A stretch of 64,000 nt of DNA. Source: Homarus americanus (lineage: Eukaryota > Arthropoda > Malacostraca > Decapoda > Nephropidae). Positions 49,196-60,900 of this stretch are shown piece by piece. The stretch is from NCBI RefSeq assembly GCF_018991925.1, contig NW_024756701.1, positions 81,956-145,955 of the forward strand. The letters run 5' to 3'. Numbering within the stretch: position 1 is the stretch's first letter; each line of letters begins with the position of its first letter. Below the pieces are notes generated by a model. That model worked only from the letters and a program-made list of their open reading frames with translations, did no database searches and was not told the DNA's origin. A program made the position numbers and the translations under genes.

Positions 49196-50335
49196 GAAGT
49201 CGAGCATGAAGTCTAGTGGCTAAAGAATGTAGTGGGGAAAGTGAAGAGAGAAAAAACGAAACAACAGGGGGAATGGGAGGAGAGAGGAGGAACCTAGAGT
49301 AGTCGAGCATTGTGAGGGATAGAGGGAGAAGCCAGACGTGAGAGGCGATAGGTAGAGAGAGAGAGAGAGATGGTAAGGGAACGACAAATGAATGTAAAAA
49401 ACTAAACATCTGAAAGAGGGAGTAAAATATCCAGGATAAAGAACAAGGGAAGGAAGGAAGGAAGGAAGGAAAGATAGAGATAATTATAAAAGCAAAGGGG
49501 AAAGCAACGAGGAAGAGAGGAATGCAAGCAAGCAATAACACTACCGAGGAGCAGAGAAGGAAAAGTAATTTAGATAAGATAGAAGAAAGAAAAACCTGGA
49601 GAAATAAGAGAAACAGAGAAGAACGTAGATAATTTTAGCATAGAAGAATAGATAAACAGCACGGAGGGAGAGAAGTACACAAGCAATAAATAAATAAAAA
49701 GTTAATAAACAAAGAGTTATAAGGAACAAAAGCATGCAAAATAAAAGGAGAGGAGAGTAAACAAAACAGGGAGGAGGGAACAAGCAGAAGGCAAGCACTA
49801 GAAGGAGGGAACAAGCAGAAGGCAAGCACTAGTAGGAGGTAATAGCCGTCAAGTACCACGAGGAAGCAGGCAGGCAGGCAGGAGTGTATGAATGTGACAG
49901 GTGGGAAGGTAGCAAGCAAACAAGCACAGGGTACTGAGGAAGATGGGAAATAATAGCCGAAGGGAAATTAGAAATAAGTAAAGTAAGCAGGAAGGAAATC
50001 AGAAGCAGTCGATCAGGTAAGGAAATCAGAAACCGCATGAGCAGGCAAGCAGGAAATCAGAAACCACTCAGCAGGTAAGCAGAAAAAAATTAAAACTAGT
50101 CGAGTAGGTAGAAAACTAAAACAAATACAATCAGATAGGTAAGTAGGGTATCAGAATTATTTTTAAGCAGACAAGCAGGAAACCACTGAAGCAGATAAGC
50201 AGACAGATTGAGATCGACACACACAGACCGAACCACACGGGGTAGGTCAGGTAGGCAATTGATTAAGCAATCGGGGCAGTAGTTGGAATCATTGACTATT
50301 ATGCAGAGAAAAACAACAACAGATAATAATAGAGA
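49196..50335. other. Purine-rich strand with small duplications
   Basis: Strong A/G bias on the plus strand. Includes (GA)n near 49353-49369, (GGAA)n near 49449-49471, and a 32-33 base direct duplication containing GGGAACAAGCAGAAGGCAAG at about 49765-49830. Repeats of AGCAGGAAATCAGAAACC and related words run from 49985 to 50190. Minus frames are open by composition. Confidence 0.6.
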
Positions 50336-50339
50336 GAAG

Positions 50340-50700
50340 AGAAATGGGTGGCAGGGAGGGTGGGTGGATGGGTGGTAGGGAGGTATGGGTAGGGGTGGCA
50401 GGGAGGGTGTGGGATGGGTGGTGGAGGTGGAGGGTGGGTGGATGGTGGGGAGGTGGGTAGGGAGGGGTGGGTGGATGGGTGTGGGAGGTATGGGTGGTGG
50501 GAGGGTGTGTGGATGGGTGGTAGGGAGGTATGGGTGGCAGGGAGGGTGGGTGGATGGGTGGTAGGAGGTATGGGTGGCAGGGAGGGTGTGGATGGTGGTA
50601 AAGGAGGTATGGGTGGCAGGGAGGGTGGATGGATGGGTGGTAGGGAGGTATGGGTGGTAGGGAGGGTGGGTGGATGGGTGGTAGGGAGGTAGAGGTAGGC
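50340..50700. repeat. G-rich ~41 bp minisatellite (GGGTGGATGGGTGGTAGGGA)
   Basis: About nine copies built from GGGTGGATGGGTGGTAGGGA and GGTATGGGTGGCAGGGAGG. Several copies have missing bases. Pro/His frames on the minus strand are artefacts. Confidence 0.88.
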
Positions 50701-51330
50701 AGGGGAAGAATTGAAATGAAACACACACACACACACACACGGAGAAAATCAACATGACATACAGGGGGGGGGGGAAATTCTTCAAGATGGTAAGTTGGGA
50801 TAAAATCAAGATGAAGGCAGGGAAAGATAGTGTCAGGCGGGGAAAAAATGACACGTAAGTTGGGGACCAAAATAGTCTGGCAGGGAGAAAATCAAGAGTC
50901 GGGGTTTGGGAGGAAAGATGGTAAATATGGAGAAGATGAAGGAAAGGACAAGGAAGAAATATTTGGGTAGGTAGAAAGGCAAGAGACCGGGAAGGGAGTG
51001 TATCAATGACCAGACAGGGAGAGAAAAAGGTGATGATACGCAGGGAAATAATGAAAACAACACTAAGGGAGGAGATTAAATGGTTGACAGGGAGGAAATC
51101 CAGTTACCACACAGGGAGACGTTCATAAGGTACGCAAGGCGGAAATTTCAGGTAAAAACTAGGAAGGAATCCCAACACACAGACAGACAGGAAGGAAGAC
51201 AATTAATTAAGATGTGATACAGGGAGGGAAGGAGAACACCACCAAGAAGCCAGCAGACAAGGGGAGGAACTAAGGAACTACACAGGGAAGGAGGGAGGGA
51301 GGGAGAGAGTCGGGCAGGGAGGCTGATGGT
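50701..51330. other. Purine-rich strand, continued
   Basis: (CA)n at about 50721-50740, a nine-G run near 50764, and recurring CAGGGAGG/GGAAGGA words to 51310. No gene was recognised. Confidence 0.6.
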
Positions 51331-51800
51331 GTTGTGATGTCCTTCTACGTTTTAATAAACTATGTGCCTTAACCCCTTCACTACAGGACGACACTTTAAT
51401 GTTTTATTGGTCTAACACTGGACGATTTTATTCAGTACACACAAGGGTTTACGTGCGCCCTATGGATTAGTTTACACGCTAGTCACCAGCAACTACACAT
51501 TAACAGAATACATTACTCTGGTAACTGCAGGGAGGGAGAGAGGCTCAGCCAGGAAGGGAGAAAGTGTGGCAGGGAGGAGGGTGAGAGGGTGAGAGGGTGA
51601 GAGCAAGGGAGTACAACGCATATGATGTGTATCGTCCACTAGCCTGGCTCGCATCTTAACGCGACCGTGAAACTGAATGAAATGTTAACCGAGAAAAATC
51701 TGGTGAAGTTTGTGATCAACGGCGTTGTTGTCCCTGAGTACAGCGGCTGATGTACTGTACACTGTTCCCGGGCTGTTATTGTACCCACATACACAACACA
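51331..51800. other. Non-repetitive DNA
   Basis: Includes (GAGAGGGT)-like copies at 51580-51602. No gene was recognised. Confidence 0.45.
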
Positions 51801-51801
51801 A

Positions 51802-51803
<2 letters not shown>

Positions 51804-51894
<91 letters not shown>
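51804..51894. repeat. (AT)n-(GT)n compound microsatellite
   Basis: (AT)n at about 51806-51875, then (GT)n to 51893. Self-complementary and cruciform-prone. Confidence 0.95.
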
Positions 51895-52045
51895 GAAGAT
51901 GCTTTCAAGTTCCTTTGGTTGACACAAAGTTTCTATAGTTCACTCTACACTCTCCGAAACTTAACGTATATTTCATGTCCTGCACAATGACAAATATAAA
52001 ACTATTCTTCGGCAATATATCATACATTACGCCTAATACAGTATA

Positions 52046-52046
<1 letters not shown>

Positions 52047-52107
<61 letters not shown>
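52047..52107. repeat. (AT)n microsatellite
   Basis: About 29 TA units, about 170 bases from the previous AT array. Confidence 0.95.
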
Positions 52108-52111
<4 letters not shown>

Positions 52112-52426
52112 GTAGGCTGTATGTGTACATAATGTATATATAATAATTGAGGTAATTATCTGTCATATATTCATACTAAACACAGTTTCTTCACACCGAT
52201 CATCCCAACACTATACACAGTTCACACGGCAGCTCTCCTGAGGTACAACACAACACCATCAGTCCCCGGGGCCACAAGGTGTTCTATCTGAGTGTTGGCG
52301 CCACAGTTGAGGTATACAGTATGGCTCAGGTACAGGGCGGCGCGAGGCTGTGCTACTGTGGCTGTGTGTGGCCGACTGACTCCCGTCTGCTGCCTCACCC
52401 CCCACCACCGCCGCCGCCCCGCTCAC

Positions 52427-52450
52427 CTCCTCCTGCTGCGCCTGCGTCAT
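52427..52450 (-). CDS. Possible short first coding exon, low confidence
   Basis: On the minus strand an ATG at 52450 is preceded in frame by a TGA. It reads MTQAQQEE and ends at GAGGAG|GTGAGC, a good splice-donor match in phase 0. It lies in a GC- and CpG-rich patch (about 52310-52560) with AT-rich DNA beyond, the kind of place where a promoter-proximal exon might sit. The evidence is only one ATG, one donor and composition. The opposite strand also has an open frame here, and the start context is poor. Confidence 0.2.
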
Positions 52451-52629
52451 CCACCACCATCACCGTCCCCGGATAACACACACCACCTCCTACAGTCCGT
52501 CGCTGACCTCGAGCCGTGTAGGCGCAGGGGCCAGGACCTGCTATACAGTCCTACGAGTAACGTCTTCCCACACAGCTGCCTCACCTACATCTTCACTACT
52601 ACTTTACATCCTCGTCTCTACTTCACCGT

Positions 52630-53260
52630 CAAACCCATCACGTCACTACTTCATCACGTCACTACTTCATCACGTCACTACTTCATCACGTCACTACTTC
52701 ATCACGTCACTACTTCATTACGTCACTACTTCATTACGTCACTACTTCATTACGTCACTACTTCATCACGTCACTACTTCATCACGTCACTACTTCATCA
52801 CGTCACTACTTCATCACGTCACTACTTCATCACGTCACTACTTCATCACGTCACTACTTCACCACGTCACTACTTCATTACGTCACTACTTCATTACGTC
52901 GCTACTTCATCACGTCACTACTTCATCACGTCACTACTTCATCACGTCACTACTTCATCACGTCACCACTGCATTATGTCACTACTTCATCACGCCACTA
53001 CTTCACCCTGCCACTACTTCATCACGTCACGACTTTATCACGTCACTACTTCATCACGTCACGACTTTATCACGTCACTACTTCATCGCGTCACGACTTT
53101 ATCACGTCACTACTTCATCACGTCACCACTGCATTATGCCACTACTTCATCACGCCACTACTTCATCACACGTCACGACTTTATCACGTCACTACTTCAT
53201 CACGCCACTATTTCATCACGCCACTATTTCATCACGTCACTAATTCATCACACGTCACTA
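52630..53260. repeat. 16 bp minisatellite with CRE-like core (CATCACGTCACTACTT)
   Basis: About 38 copies of CATCACGTCACTACTT. CGTCAC occurs about 30 times. Most copies carry TCACGTCA, one base from the CRE TGACGTCA; some carry TTACGTCA, a known CRE variant. Copies after 52970 are more varied (GCCACT, GTCACGACTTT). The long plus-strand open frame is Thr/Ser/His low complexity. Confidence 0.92.
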
Positions 53261-53475
53261 TCTCACCACCACACCATCTCACCATCACCACCACCTTTCG
53301 TCCCTCACTACAGCAGTACAACACCATACTACCTTCTCACCACTCTACCACATCACCTCACCACCACACAACCTCACCATATACCAACCACACCACCTCA
53401 CCACACACCAACCACACCACCACATTACCTCACCACACCACCACATTACCTCACCACACCACCACATTATCTACA
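53261..53475. repeat. ACC/CACCAC low-complexity DNA
   Basis: Irregular ACCACACCACCTCACC words; about three copies of ACCACATTACCTCACCACAC end the block. Confidence 0.75.
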
Positions 53476-53884
53476 CAACTCGCGTCGTCATCACCATGGG
53501 AACTCAAAATTCAATATATGGCCCACGAATATTTTTGAGCGTCGACTATGACAAAATTTTGTATTTTTTTATGATCACAAATATTTTATTTATTATTCGT
53601 TTCTATTAAATAATTTGACCATAATCAAATTCAGGAAAAAATATATATAGGAATTTTTTTTTATACATTTTTGCGACTGATTTGTTTCAGTTGCATTAAT
53701 TTATTTACATATTAATTAATTTATAAATGTTTTCATATTATTATTAATGTGATTTCGTTATTGTTATTGATGTAGTTATTGTTATTATAAATTGACTTTA
53801 AAAACAGTTCATAAATTACCAGTCGCAACCCATAGTTACGTAGTTGTACTGTACAGTAGTTTTCGTTCGTAACGGGAGAGTGGC
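53476..53884. other. AT-rich non-repetitive DNA
   Basis: Nothing recognised apart from a TTATTGTTATTGATG patch near 53740-53790. Confidence 0.5.
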
Positions 53885-54050
53885 CATTTTTGTCTCCCCT
53901 CTTCTCCCTCCTTCCTTCTCTCCCTCCCTCCTTCCCTCTGTCCTTCCGTCCGTCCGTCTGTCCCTCCCCCCCTCCCTCCCTCCTCCCCCCCCACTCCTTC
54001 CCTCCATTAATCCCTTCCTCCCTCCTCATACTGTCACCACCACCTTCAGA
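53885..54050. repeat. CCCTCC/CCGTC polypyrimidine tract
   Basis: Strictly pyrimidine with few exceptions, with CCTCCCTCC and CCGTCCGTC words similar to 5171-5240. Confidence 0.8.
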
Positions 54051-55200
54051 ATCATCCCTAGGGAGTAAAACCATTAAGTTCAGAACAACAACAAAAAACA
54101 ATAGACGGAGAAACTTTATTCATTTGTTTTTTTCTGCTAACAATAACAATGTCATCTGGGGCAGAGTTTTGTTTGTTTTGTAGGTCGACGATTACCACAC
54201 TCTCCCACAGGACTTGAATGGTTAACTTGTGCCTAATATGGGCCAGGGTGTAGCTTTGTATGACTATGGATGACTTACGTGATTTATCTTAGTTTTATAC
54301 GTTATTGTCGATAGTTTAATCCTTTTGTTGGCGATGGAACACTTTTAGGATGTGTGTGTGTGTGTGTGTGTGTTTAAGCTGTAAGGTTGGATTATTTTCA
54401 ACTTTTTTGGATGACGTGTAACCAATAACATAGAAGAACGTGAACAGGCTCTCTCACTGGTTATGGCCCTCATTCCCTCCCCCTCCCCTTCTCCTTCTCC
54501 TTCCCCTCACTTCTCCCTCACCCCCTTCCCACCTCCCATCCCCCTCTCATGTGACTTTGCAGTGATAACCGGAAGTAATTATGTTTGTGTAACTCTTCAT
54601 CAACATTGTATCACACAGGTATACACAGATGTGGTTACTTGCATGAGTGTGCTGTCCGCTGGGAACTATTTAGTAAATTAGAAAATAAGCGGCGACAAAC
54701 CCGTGACAGGAATGTTCTCAGTTATTTCCACAAACAAAGTGTTGGTGATATTCACAGCCTCCAGCAGACGGGACTCGGCTACATATTGACTCTAGTACAG
54801 TTATACAAAAGGTAGCCAAGGAACACACCGTAAAGGGATCAGTACTTCAGCTCACCGTTCTCAGTAGCCAGTCAGGGTCAGGAGCTCGTCTGAACATTTT
54901 CCAGCGATTTTGTGTTTTGTTGCTGCAGTGACGAATGTTCAGGAGTCGCGTCAGTTTTTATGATACTCCAACTACCCGAAGGCAGTACTACGCTTTATAA
55001 CATTATGAAACAAACGGTTTAAATTGATGAAATACACCAGAAGGGAAAAAAAATGTTTGTTTTCAAAATACTGACTCGAGTACAATCCTGTAAATTTAAC
55101 CCATCATGGACATATCCGATGGGAATCCAGACTGTTCCGGCCGTCCTGAGGGTCGATTAACACAGTTTGTACCATACTGTGGTCTCTGTGTACAATTTTT
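54051..55200. other. Non-repetitive DNA with one short GT array
   Basis: (GT)n at 54352-54373 and a C/T patch at 54470-54550. The 76-residue frame at 54585-54815 has balanced composition but no domain I can recognise. Confidence 0.4.
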
Positions 55201-55204
55201 GGTC

Positions 55205-55345
55205 TATGGAAAGTAGCGAGTGTTTCATGGGTAGGTGGTTCAATCCCGGGCACTCCTAGTTCACCCAGCTGTTACAACTTGGGTAAGTGAATCGGTCCCT
55301 AATGGGTAGTCATGCCTTTCATAGAGAGTACAATCACATAATAGG
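55205..55345 (+). mobile_element. SINE fragment with preserved box B
   Basis: GTGGTTCAATCCCGGGC at 55235-55251 is a near-perfect RNA polymerase III box B (GGTTCRANNCC). It is followed by CACTCCTAGTTCACCCAGCTG, GGGTAAGTGAATCGGTCCC and GGTAGTCATGCC, an order like the body of other decapod-type tRNA SINEs. Box A is not readable, so the 5' part is decayed. Whether it is the same subfamily as the other three copies is uncertain. Confidence 0.55.
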
Positions 55346-55764
55346 TGAACCTGACCAGTAGGTTCTGATGGAAGGCTAAAATGACGACTTTTTCCGTCCA
55401 TTAAGCAGTACTTTTTGTATTCAGATTAAGTTTATTGTAGATTAGATCTATGACAGGGTGGCGCTGCCTTGAGCGACGACCAACTTGGTAGTAATTTCAC
55501 AGCCGTCAAGAACACATCTCTTGCAGGAACACAGGACTAACTCCATATTATGTTTCCGTCACATCTCCTGCATCATTAACTAGTCTTCCTGGGATGTTGT
55601 CGGTGATCTGCTAAGTCTAGAGTCTGAATGAATGGCAGATTTTGTTCTTGGTATCTCGCTCTATGACTGCCCACACGGTCAGGTATTTCCAACACTGGAT
55701 TATTGCTGTTTGAGGTAAGTTTTCCTTATAGCGAGTCACTTTGTCTACAAGGGCATATCTATAC
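55346..55764. other. Non-repetitive DNA
   Basis: Nothing recognised. Confidence 0.45.
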
Positions 55765-55797
55765 ACCTAACCTAACCTAACCTATCCTAACCTAATA
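55765..55797 (-). repeat. Interstitial (CCTAA)n tract
   Basis: Six CCTAA units with one TCCTAA variant. Confidence 0.88.
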
Positions 55798-55840
55798 GAT
55801 TAGCATTAAAATCATCTAGTATCATCACTACAACCAAGGA

Positions 55841-56085
55841 ATGAAAACCTCTACTTTCGATGGGTTCTGTTGAATACATTCCATTCCTGTGTCGTCTAAA
55901 GCATTCGTGAGAGTGTTAAGGATTAGCATTGAAAGCCTCCTTGTGTGTACAGTGCATTTAACAACTAGACATGAAGCGTTTAGGGAAATGTAATTAAGAG
56001 TGTACAGCCCAGCAGCAGCTTTTGTTAGTCTCTTCTGTTGAATTATAACACATCGTAGCCATTCTCTACAGCAGCTTCACAGTTT
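55841..56085 (-). other. Open minus-strand frame without clear start, unrecognised
   Basis: Reading the minus strand from about 56085 gives some 80 codons without a stop, ending ...EVFIPWL then TAG near 55841. Composition is balanced (for example KAAAGLYTLNYISLNASCL), unlike the low-complexity frames elsewhere. No ATG opens it and no family was recognised. It could be a mobile-element relic or chance. Confidence 0.25.
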
Positions 56086-56715
56086 CAACACTTTCCATCA
56101 ACCAATCAAGTTACTGTATATTTCAGTGTAATAATTTGTAGATGAGAGCTACAGAAAAACCCCGGTTGATTCAATATTAAAGCATCCAGAAAGTCAAATT
56201 GATGTCTTCTGCGTAAATCGTGGGTCGAGATTCAGTTATATTCCGTGTCTGATCTTGGATGTCCAACCCAGGGCTGCTCACAACGAGGGACCGGCCATAA
56301 ATCGTTGAGGAAAGAGGTTAGTTATGTGATTCGTTGGACCATTCACTCCAACTGTGATGAGGCTCAGGTTCCCACTATGAACTTCATCATTTCACCAGGG
56401 TGCACGAGTCCCTCTGAGGCCTCGGCAAAATCTAGCACAGGTTTACTAGCAGGAAGACCTTGACCTAGAGGAAGAGACGGTGTTGGATTTGGTCGTTTCC
56501 TCGCTTGTGTTTCTCAGTATTCGTCTTAATGGTGAGGAAGGTTGTGTATTGTGTGCGTGTTAGTACAAGGGTCTTGCTCATACATGCAGATGATCTTAAT
56601 GTGATGCAGAAATTAGATGTGTGTTGTGTATTATTACGGTAATGATGGTGCTTGGTAGATAGGAAGTATGTGTACCAGAGATATACTGTTTGGTTAGTTA
56701 TGTCACTAACTTCTT
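56086..56715. other. Non-repetitive DNA
   Basis: A 72-residue plus frame at 56245-56463 has no recognisable domain. No repeat array. Confidence 0.4.
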
Positions 56716-56717
56716 CA

Positions 56718-56935
56718 TCATTACCACCATCATTACCAACACCATCATCATCATCATCATCATCATCACCACCACCCGCTGTTGCTACATCCTTCTAGTC
56801 CTAGCCTCCTCCATCACTACCTCCTACACCACCATCTCCTAAACCACCGCCACCACCACCACCACCATCTCCTCCACCACCAACATCTCACCCAGCACCA
56901 CCACGTTCTCCTCCACCTCCACCAGCTGCTGTTTT
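56718..56935. repeat. (CAT)n and CACCAC low-complexity DNA
   Basis: (ATC)n at about 56741-56768, then irregular CCACCACC/CTCCTCCACC words. Confidence 0.85.
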
Positions 56936-57488
56936 TACCCGTGTCTCACTATTTAACATTATACCGTAATATACATAACACGGCCTTCAAGCCTCTGGTC
57001 CATTACATCAAGGACACCACATAAGACTTATCATCATTGCCTTAAACACCATCTCTCGCCAAGGAACGTCAACAACACACTGCAAGAAGAGAAAGCTGAC
57101 ACAGTATCGTTCTCAGACAAGGAATATATATATAGAAGATGACGGGGGTTCACTGGCCGGGCGAATTCCACTCTGGGCTGCTTCTGACGCGCAGTAATGG
57201 ATTTCCAAAGATCATTGAGGGCCTTACAGTGTGAGTCGCTCCTACTGATGGCTGCCAATATTAAACAGTTGTAATAGATATTGTCACTCCCTCGTAGCTT
57301 CTTCTTCACTATTGATTCTTCCTTATCGATCACACGTTTGATTTAATGAGGTTTATTTCATCTTTGTTTATCTTATTTTCACTCTTATTAAATGGTTGTT
57401 GTTGTTGTATGGTGATTATGCTCACTTTCTGTAGCAAATTATACGGTGAGTGTATGTATGAACCTCGTGTGAGTATTGTCGTCTCATT

Positions 57489-57490
<2 letters not shown>
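56936..57490. other. Non-repetitive DNA
   Basis: The 99-residue minus frame at 57034-57333 is balanced in composition but unrecognised; no splice or start support. Confidence 0.4.

Positions 57491-57520
<30 letters not shown>
57491..57520. repeat. (CA)n microsatellite
   Basis: About 15 CA units. Confidence 0.95.
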
Positions 57521-57522
<2 letters not shown>

Positions 57523-57974
57523 AACTTATAGTCAAGTCATGAAAGGCTGAACTTTCTCAGCCCAAAAGACTTAATTGTTACGTCTCAGTCCCTTAGGAAT
57601 TATTCATCATGTGTTACTCTTACCAGCAGCGAGTTTATTTTTCTCTTCATGCTGAGGATGTGAACAATGGCTGCACCTAGAAGTGAGTGGGTCACCCCTG
57701 GGCCCGGCGAGTGTGGTACAACACTATCTTGTCCCGGTACTTAGGATTAGATGCTACACAGGGACGGAATAGGGATGGGGTTCTACAGTATAATTAAATC
57801 AACCGAGTGTTTAAATCATGTAGTGAGTGTTTCGTGATCCCTGTGTTTATCATATAACATTAACAATAACTAAATGAATAGCTCTTGTTTATCTTTTATA
57901 CACATGGAAATTAAATATATATTTTTAGTGTGTTTTGATACTCTTTGATTATGAAATTAATCTTTGGTCTTTTT
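57521..57974. other. Non-repetitive DNA before the satellite
   Basis: Nothing recognised. AT content rises toward the satellite boundary. Confidence 0.45.
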
Positions 57975-60900
57975 TTCTAATCAAAATTTCAGTATAGGTA
58001 CTCCTGAATGTGCTGCTTAAGGATCTGTTAACCAAAATTTGATATCTTGATTATAACTTGTTCAAATGGCTTTTAGAAAATGTTCAAATGATTTTTAGAA
58101 TATTTTAATTACTTTTGCAATGCTAATTACTCGCCACTTATGGGTTTTCGAGGTCATTTCTTGGTGCTTGTGTATTATTCTGGATGTACTTAAATAGTTA
58201 GGCACATTAAATTTAGCCAAAAAATCCTTTAAGACTAGACTTTGTTGTCATTTTCATTAAATGGATTTTTATTCAAAATTTCAGTATAAGTACTCTGAAT
58301 ATTAACAGCAGGAGCTAACCAAAATTTGATATCTTGATTATAACTTGTTTCCGTAAGCTTTTAAAATGTTCAATGATTTTAGAATATTTTAGTACTGCAA
58401 TGCTAATTACTCGCCACTTATGGAGTTTTTTTTTTTTTTCGGGTCATTTCTTGTGCTTGTGTATTATTCTGGATGTGCTTAAATAGTTAGGCACATTAAA
58501 TTTTAGTTCAGAGAAAAAGTATTTTTGTAAAAAATCGCTAAGGCCCAGACTTACAATTTTGTCATTTCATTTAAAAATGGATTTTATTCATTCAGTATAA
58601 GGTACTCCTGAATGTAGGATCTGTTAGCAAACTTGATATCTTGATTTAACTTGTTTAAATAAGCTTTTAAATAATTCAAATGATTTTTGGAATATTTTAA
58701 TTAACTGCAATACCGATACTCGCCATATAGGTTTTTCAGGGTCATTTCTTGGTGCTTGTGTATTATTCTGAATGTACTTAAATAGTTGAAGCACATTAAA
58801 TTTTAGTTCGAAGAAAAAGTATTTTGGCCAAAATCCTTTAAAACTTTAGACTTACAATTTTTCGTCATTCGGCTTAAAAATGGATTTTTGTTCAAATTCA
58901 GTATACGTGCTCCTGATGTTAACATGTAGGATCTGTTAACCAAGAATTTGATATCTTGAATTCTAACACAATTTCAAGTAAACTTTAGAAAATGTTAAAT
59001 GATTTTAGAATATTTTAATTACGCTTTTGCAATGCTAATTACTCGCCATATGGGTTTTTCAGGTCATTTCTTGTGCTTGTGTATTATTCTGGATGTGCTT
59101 AATATTTAAACACAATTTACACTAGTTCAGAGAGAGAGAAAAACGTATTTTTGGCAAAAATCCTTTAAGGCCTACTCAGACTTACAATTTTGTCATTTTC
59201 GGCCAAAAATGGATTTTGTTCTAATTTCAGTATAGGTACTCCTGAATGTGCACCTTACGGATCTGTTAACAAAATTGATATCTTGATTATAACTTGTTCC
59301 AAATGGCTTTTGAAAATGTTCAAATGATTTTTTAGAATATTTTCGTACTTTCACAATGCTAATTACTCGCCACTTATGGGTTTTCGAGGTCATTTCACCA
59401 CGTTACTTATTCTTATTCTGGATGGCCTTAATAGTTAGGCACATTAAATTTAAACCAGAGAAAAGCTTGTCAATACAGCAAAAAACCGCTAGCAGCTATA
59501 GACTTAAAATTTTGTCATTCGGCCAAAAAATGGATTTGTTCAAGAATTTCAGGTATAGATGCCTCCCTGAATGCCTTACCAGATCTGTTAACCAGAATTT
59601 GATATCTTGATTATAACTTGTTCCAGAAATGACTTTTTAATGTTCAAATGATTTTAGAATATTTTCATTACTTTTATGACTCTAATTACTCTTCTTATAT
59701 AGGTTTTCGAGGTCATTTCTTGGTGCTTGTGTATTATTCTGGATGTACTTAAATAGTTGGGCACATTGAAATTTTTAGTTCAGAGAAAACGTATTTTTTG
59801 GCCAAAAATCCTTAGGCTATAGACTTACAAATTTCGTCATTTCGGCCAAAAAATGGATTTTGTTCAAAATTTCAGTCTCGGTACTCCTGAATATTATATG
59901 TAAGGATCTCTGTTAACCAAAATTTGATATCTTGATTATAACTTGTTCAAATGGCACAATGTTCAAAACAGATTTTTGCGAATAATACAAATACTTGCAA
60001 TGCTAATTACTCGCCACTTATGGAGTTTTCAAAGTCATTTCTTGGTGCTTGTGTATTATTCTGGATGTTGCTTAAATAGTTAGGCATTAAATTGCAATTC
60101 AGAGAAAAACGTATTTTTGATAAAAACCGCTTGCGCTTCTCGCGACTTAAATTTTTATGTTTTCAGCCAAAAATGGATTTTGTTCAAATTTCGGTATAGG
60201 TACTCCTGAATGTGCTGCTTACGGATCTGTTAACCAAAATTTTGATATCTTGATTATAACTTATTTCAAATAGCTTTGAAAATGTTCCGATGATTTTGAA
60301 TATTTTCAATTCTTTTCTAATCTAATTCTCGCCATATAGGTTTTCGAGTCATTTTCTTAGTGCTTGTGTATTATTCTGGATGTACTTAATATTAGGCACA
60401 TTAAATTTTAGTTCAGAGAAAACGTATTTTTGGCCAAAAATCATTTTAAGGCTTTAGACTTACAATTTTCGTCATTCGTAAATGGATTTACATTCAAGAG
60501 GCCCTAAATGTAGAGTACTCTGAATATTGCTGTAGGATCTGTTGTAGAATTTGATATCTTGATTATAACTTGTTCAAATATTTGCATCATTTAAAATAAT
60601 TTTAGAATATTTTTAATTACTTTTGCAATGCTAATCTCGCCGCCCTTAGGTTTTCGAGGTCATTTTCTTGGGAGTGTATGTATTGTTGGATGTACTTAAA
60701 TGTAGGCATTAAATTTTAGTTCAGAGAAACGTATTTTGGCCAAAAATCCTTTAAGAGCCTTGAACTTACAATTTTCGTCATTTCGGCCCAAAATGGATTT
60801 TGTTCAAAAATTTCAGTATAAAATTACTCCTGAATGTGATGCTTGAGATCTATTAACAAAAATTGATGTCTTGATTATAACTTGTTCAAATAGCTTTTAG

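Noticed and set aside
52292..53551. 419-codon plus-strand open frame
   Set aside because: Most of it is the 16 bp CATCACGTCACTACTT array translated as Thr/Ser/His repeats; the length reflects absence of stops in the unit.
56569..56606. Possible third reverse-transcriptase box (HADDLNVM)
   Set aside because: The tetrapeptide HADD lacks the F/Y, and no other RT motif could be read on either side, so chance is likely.
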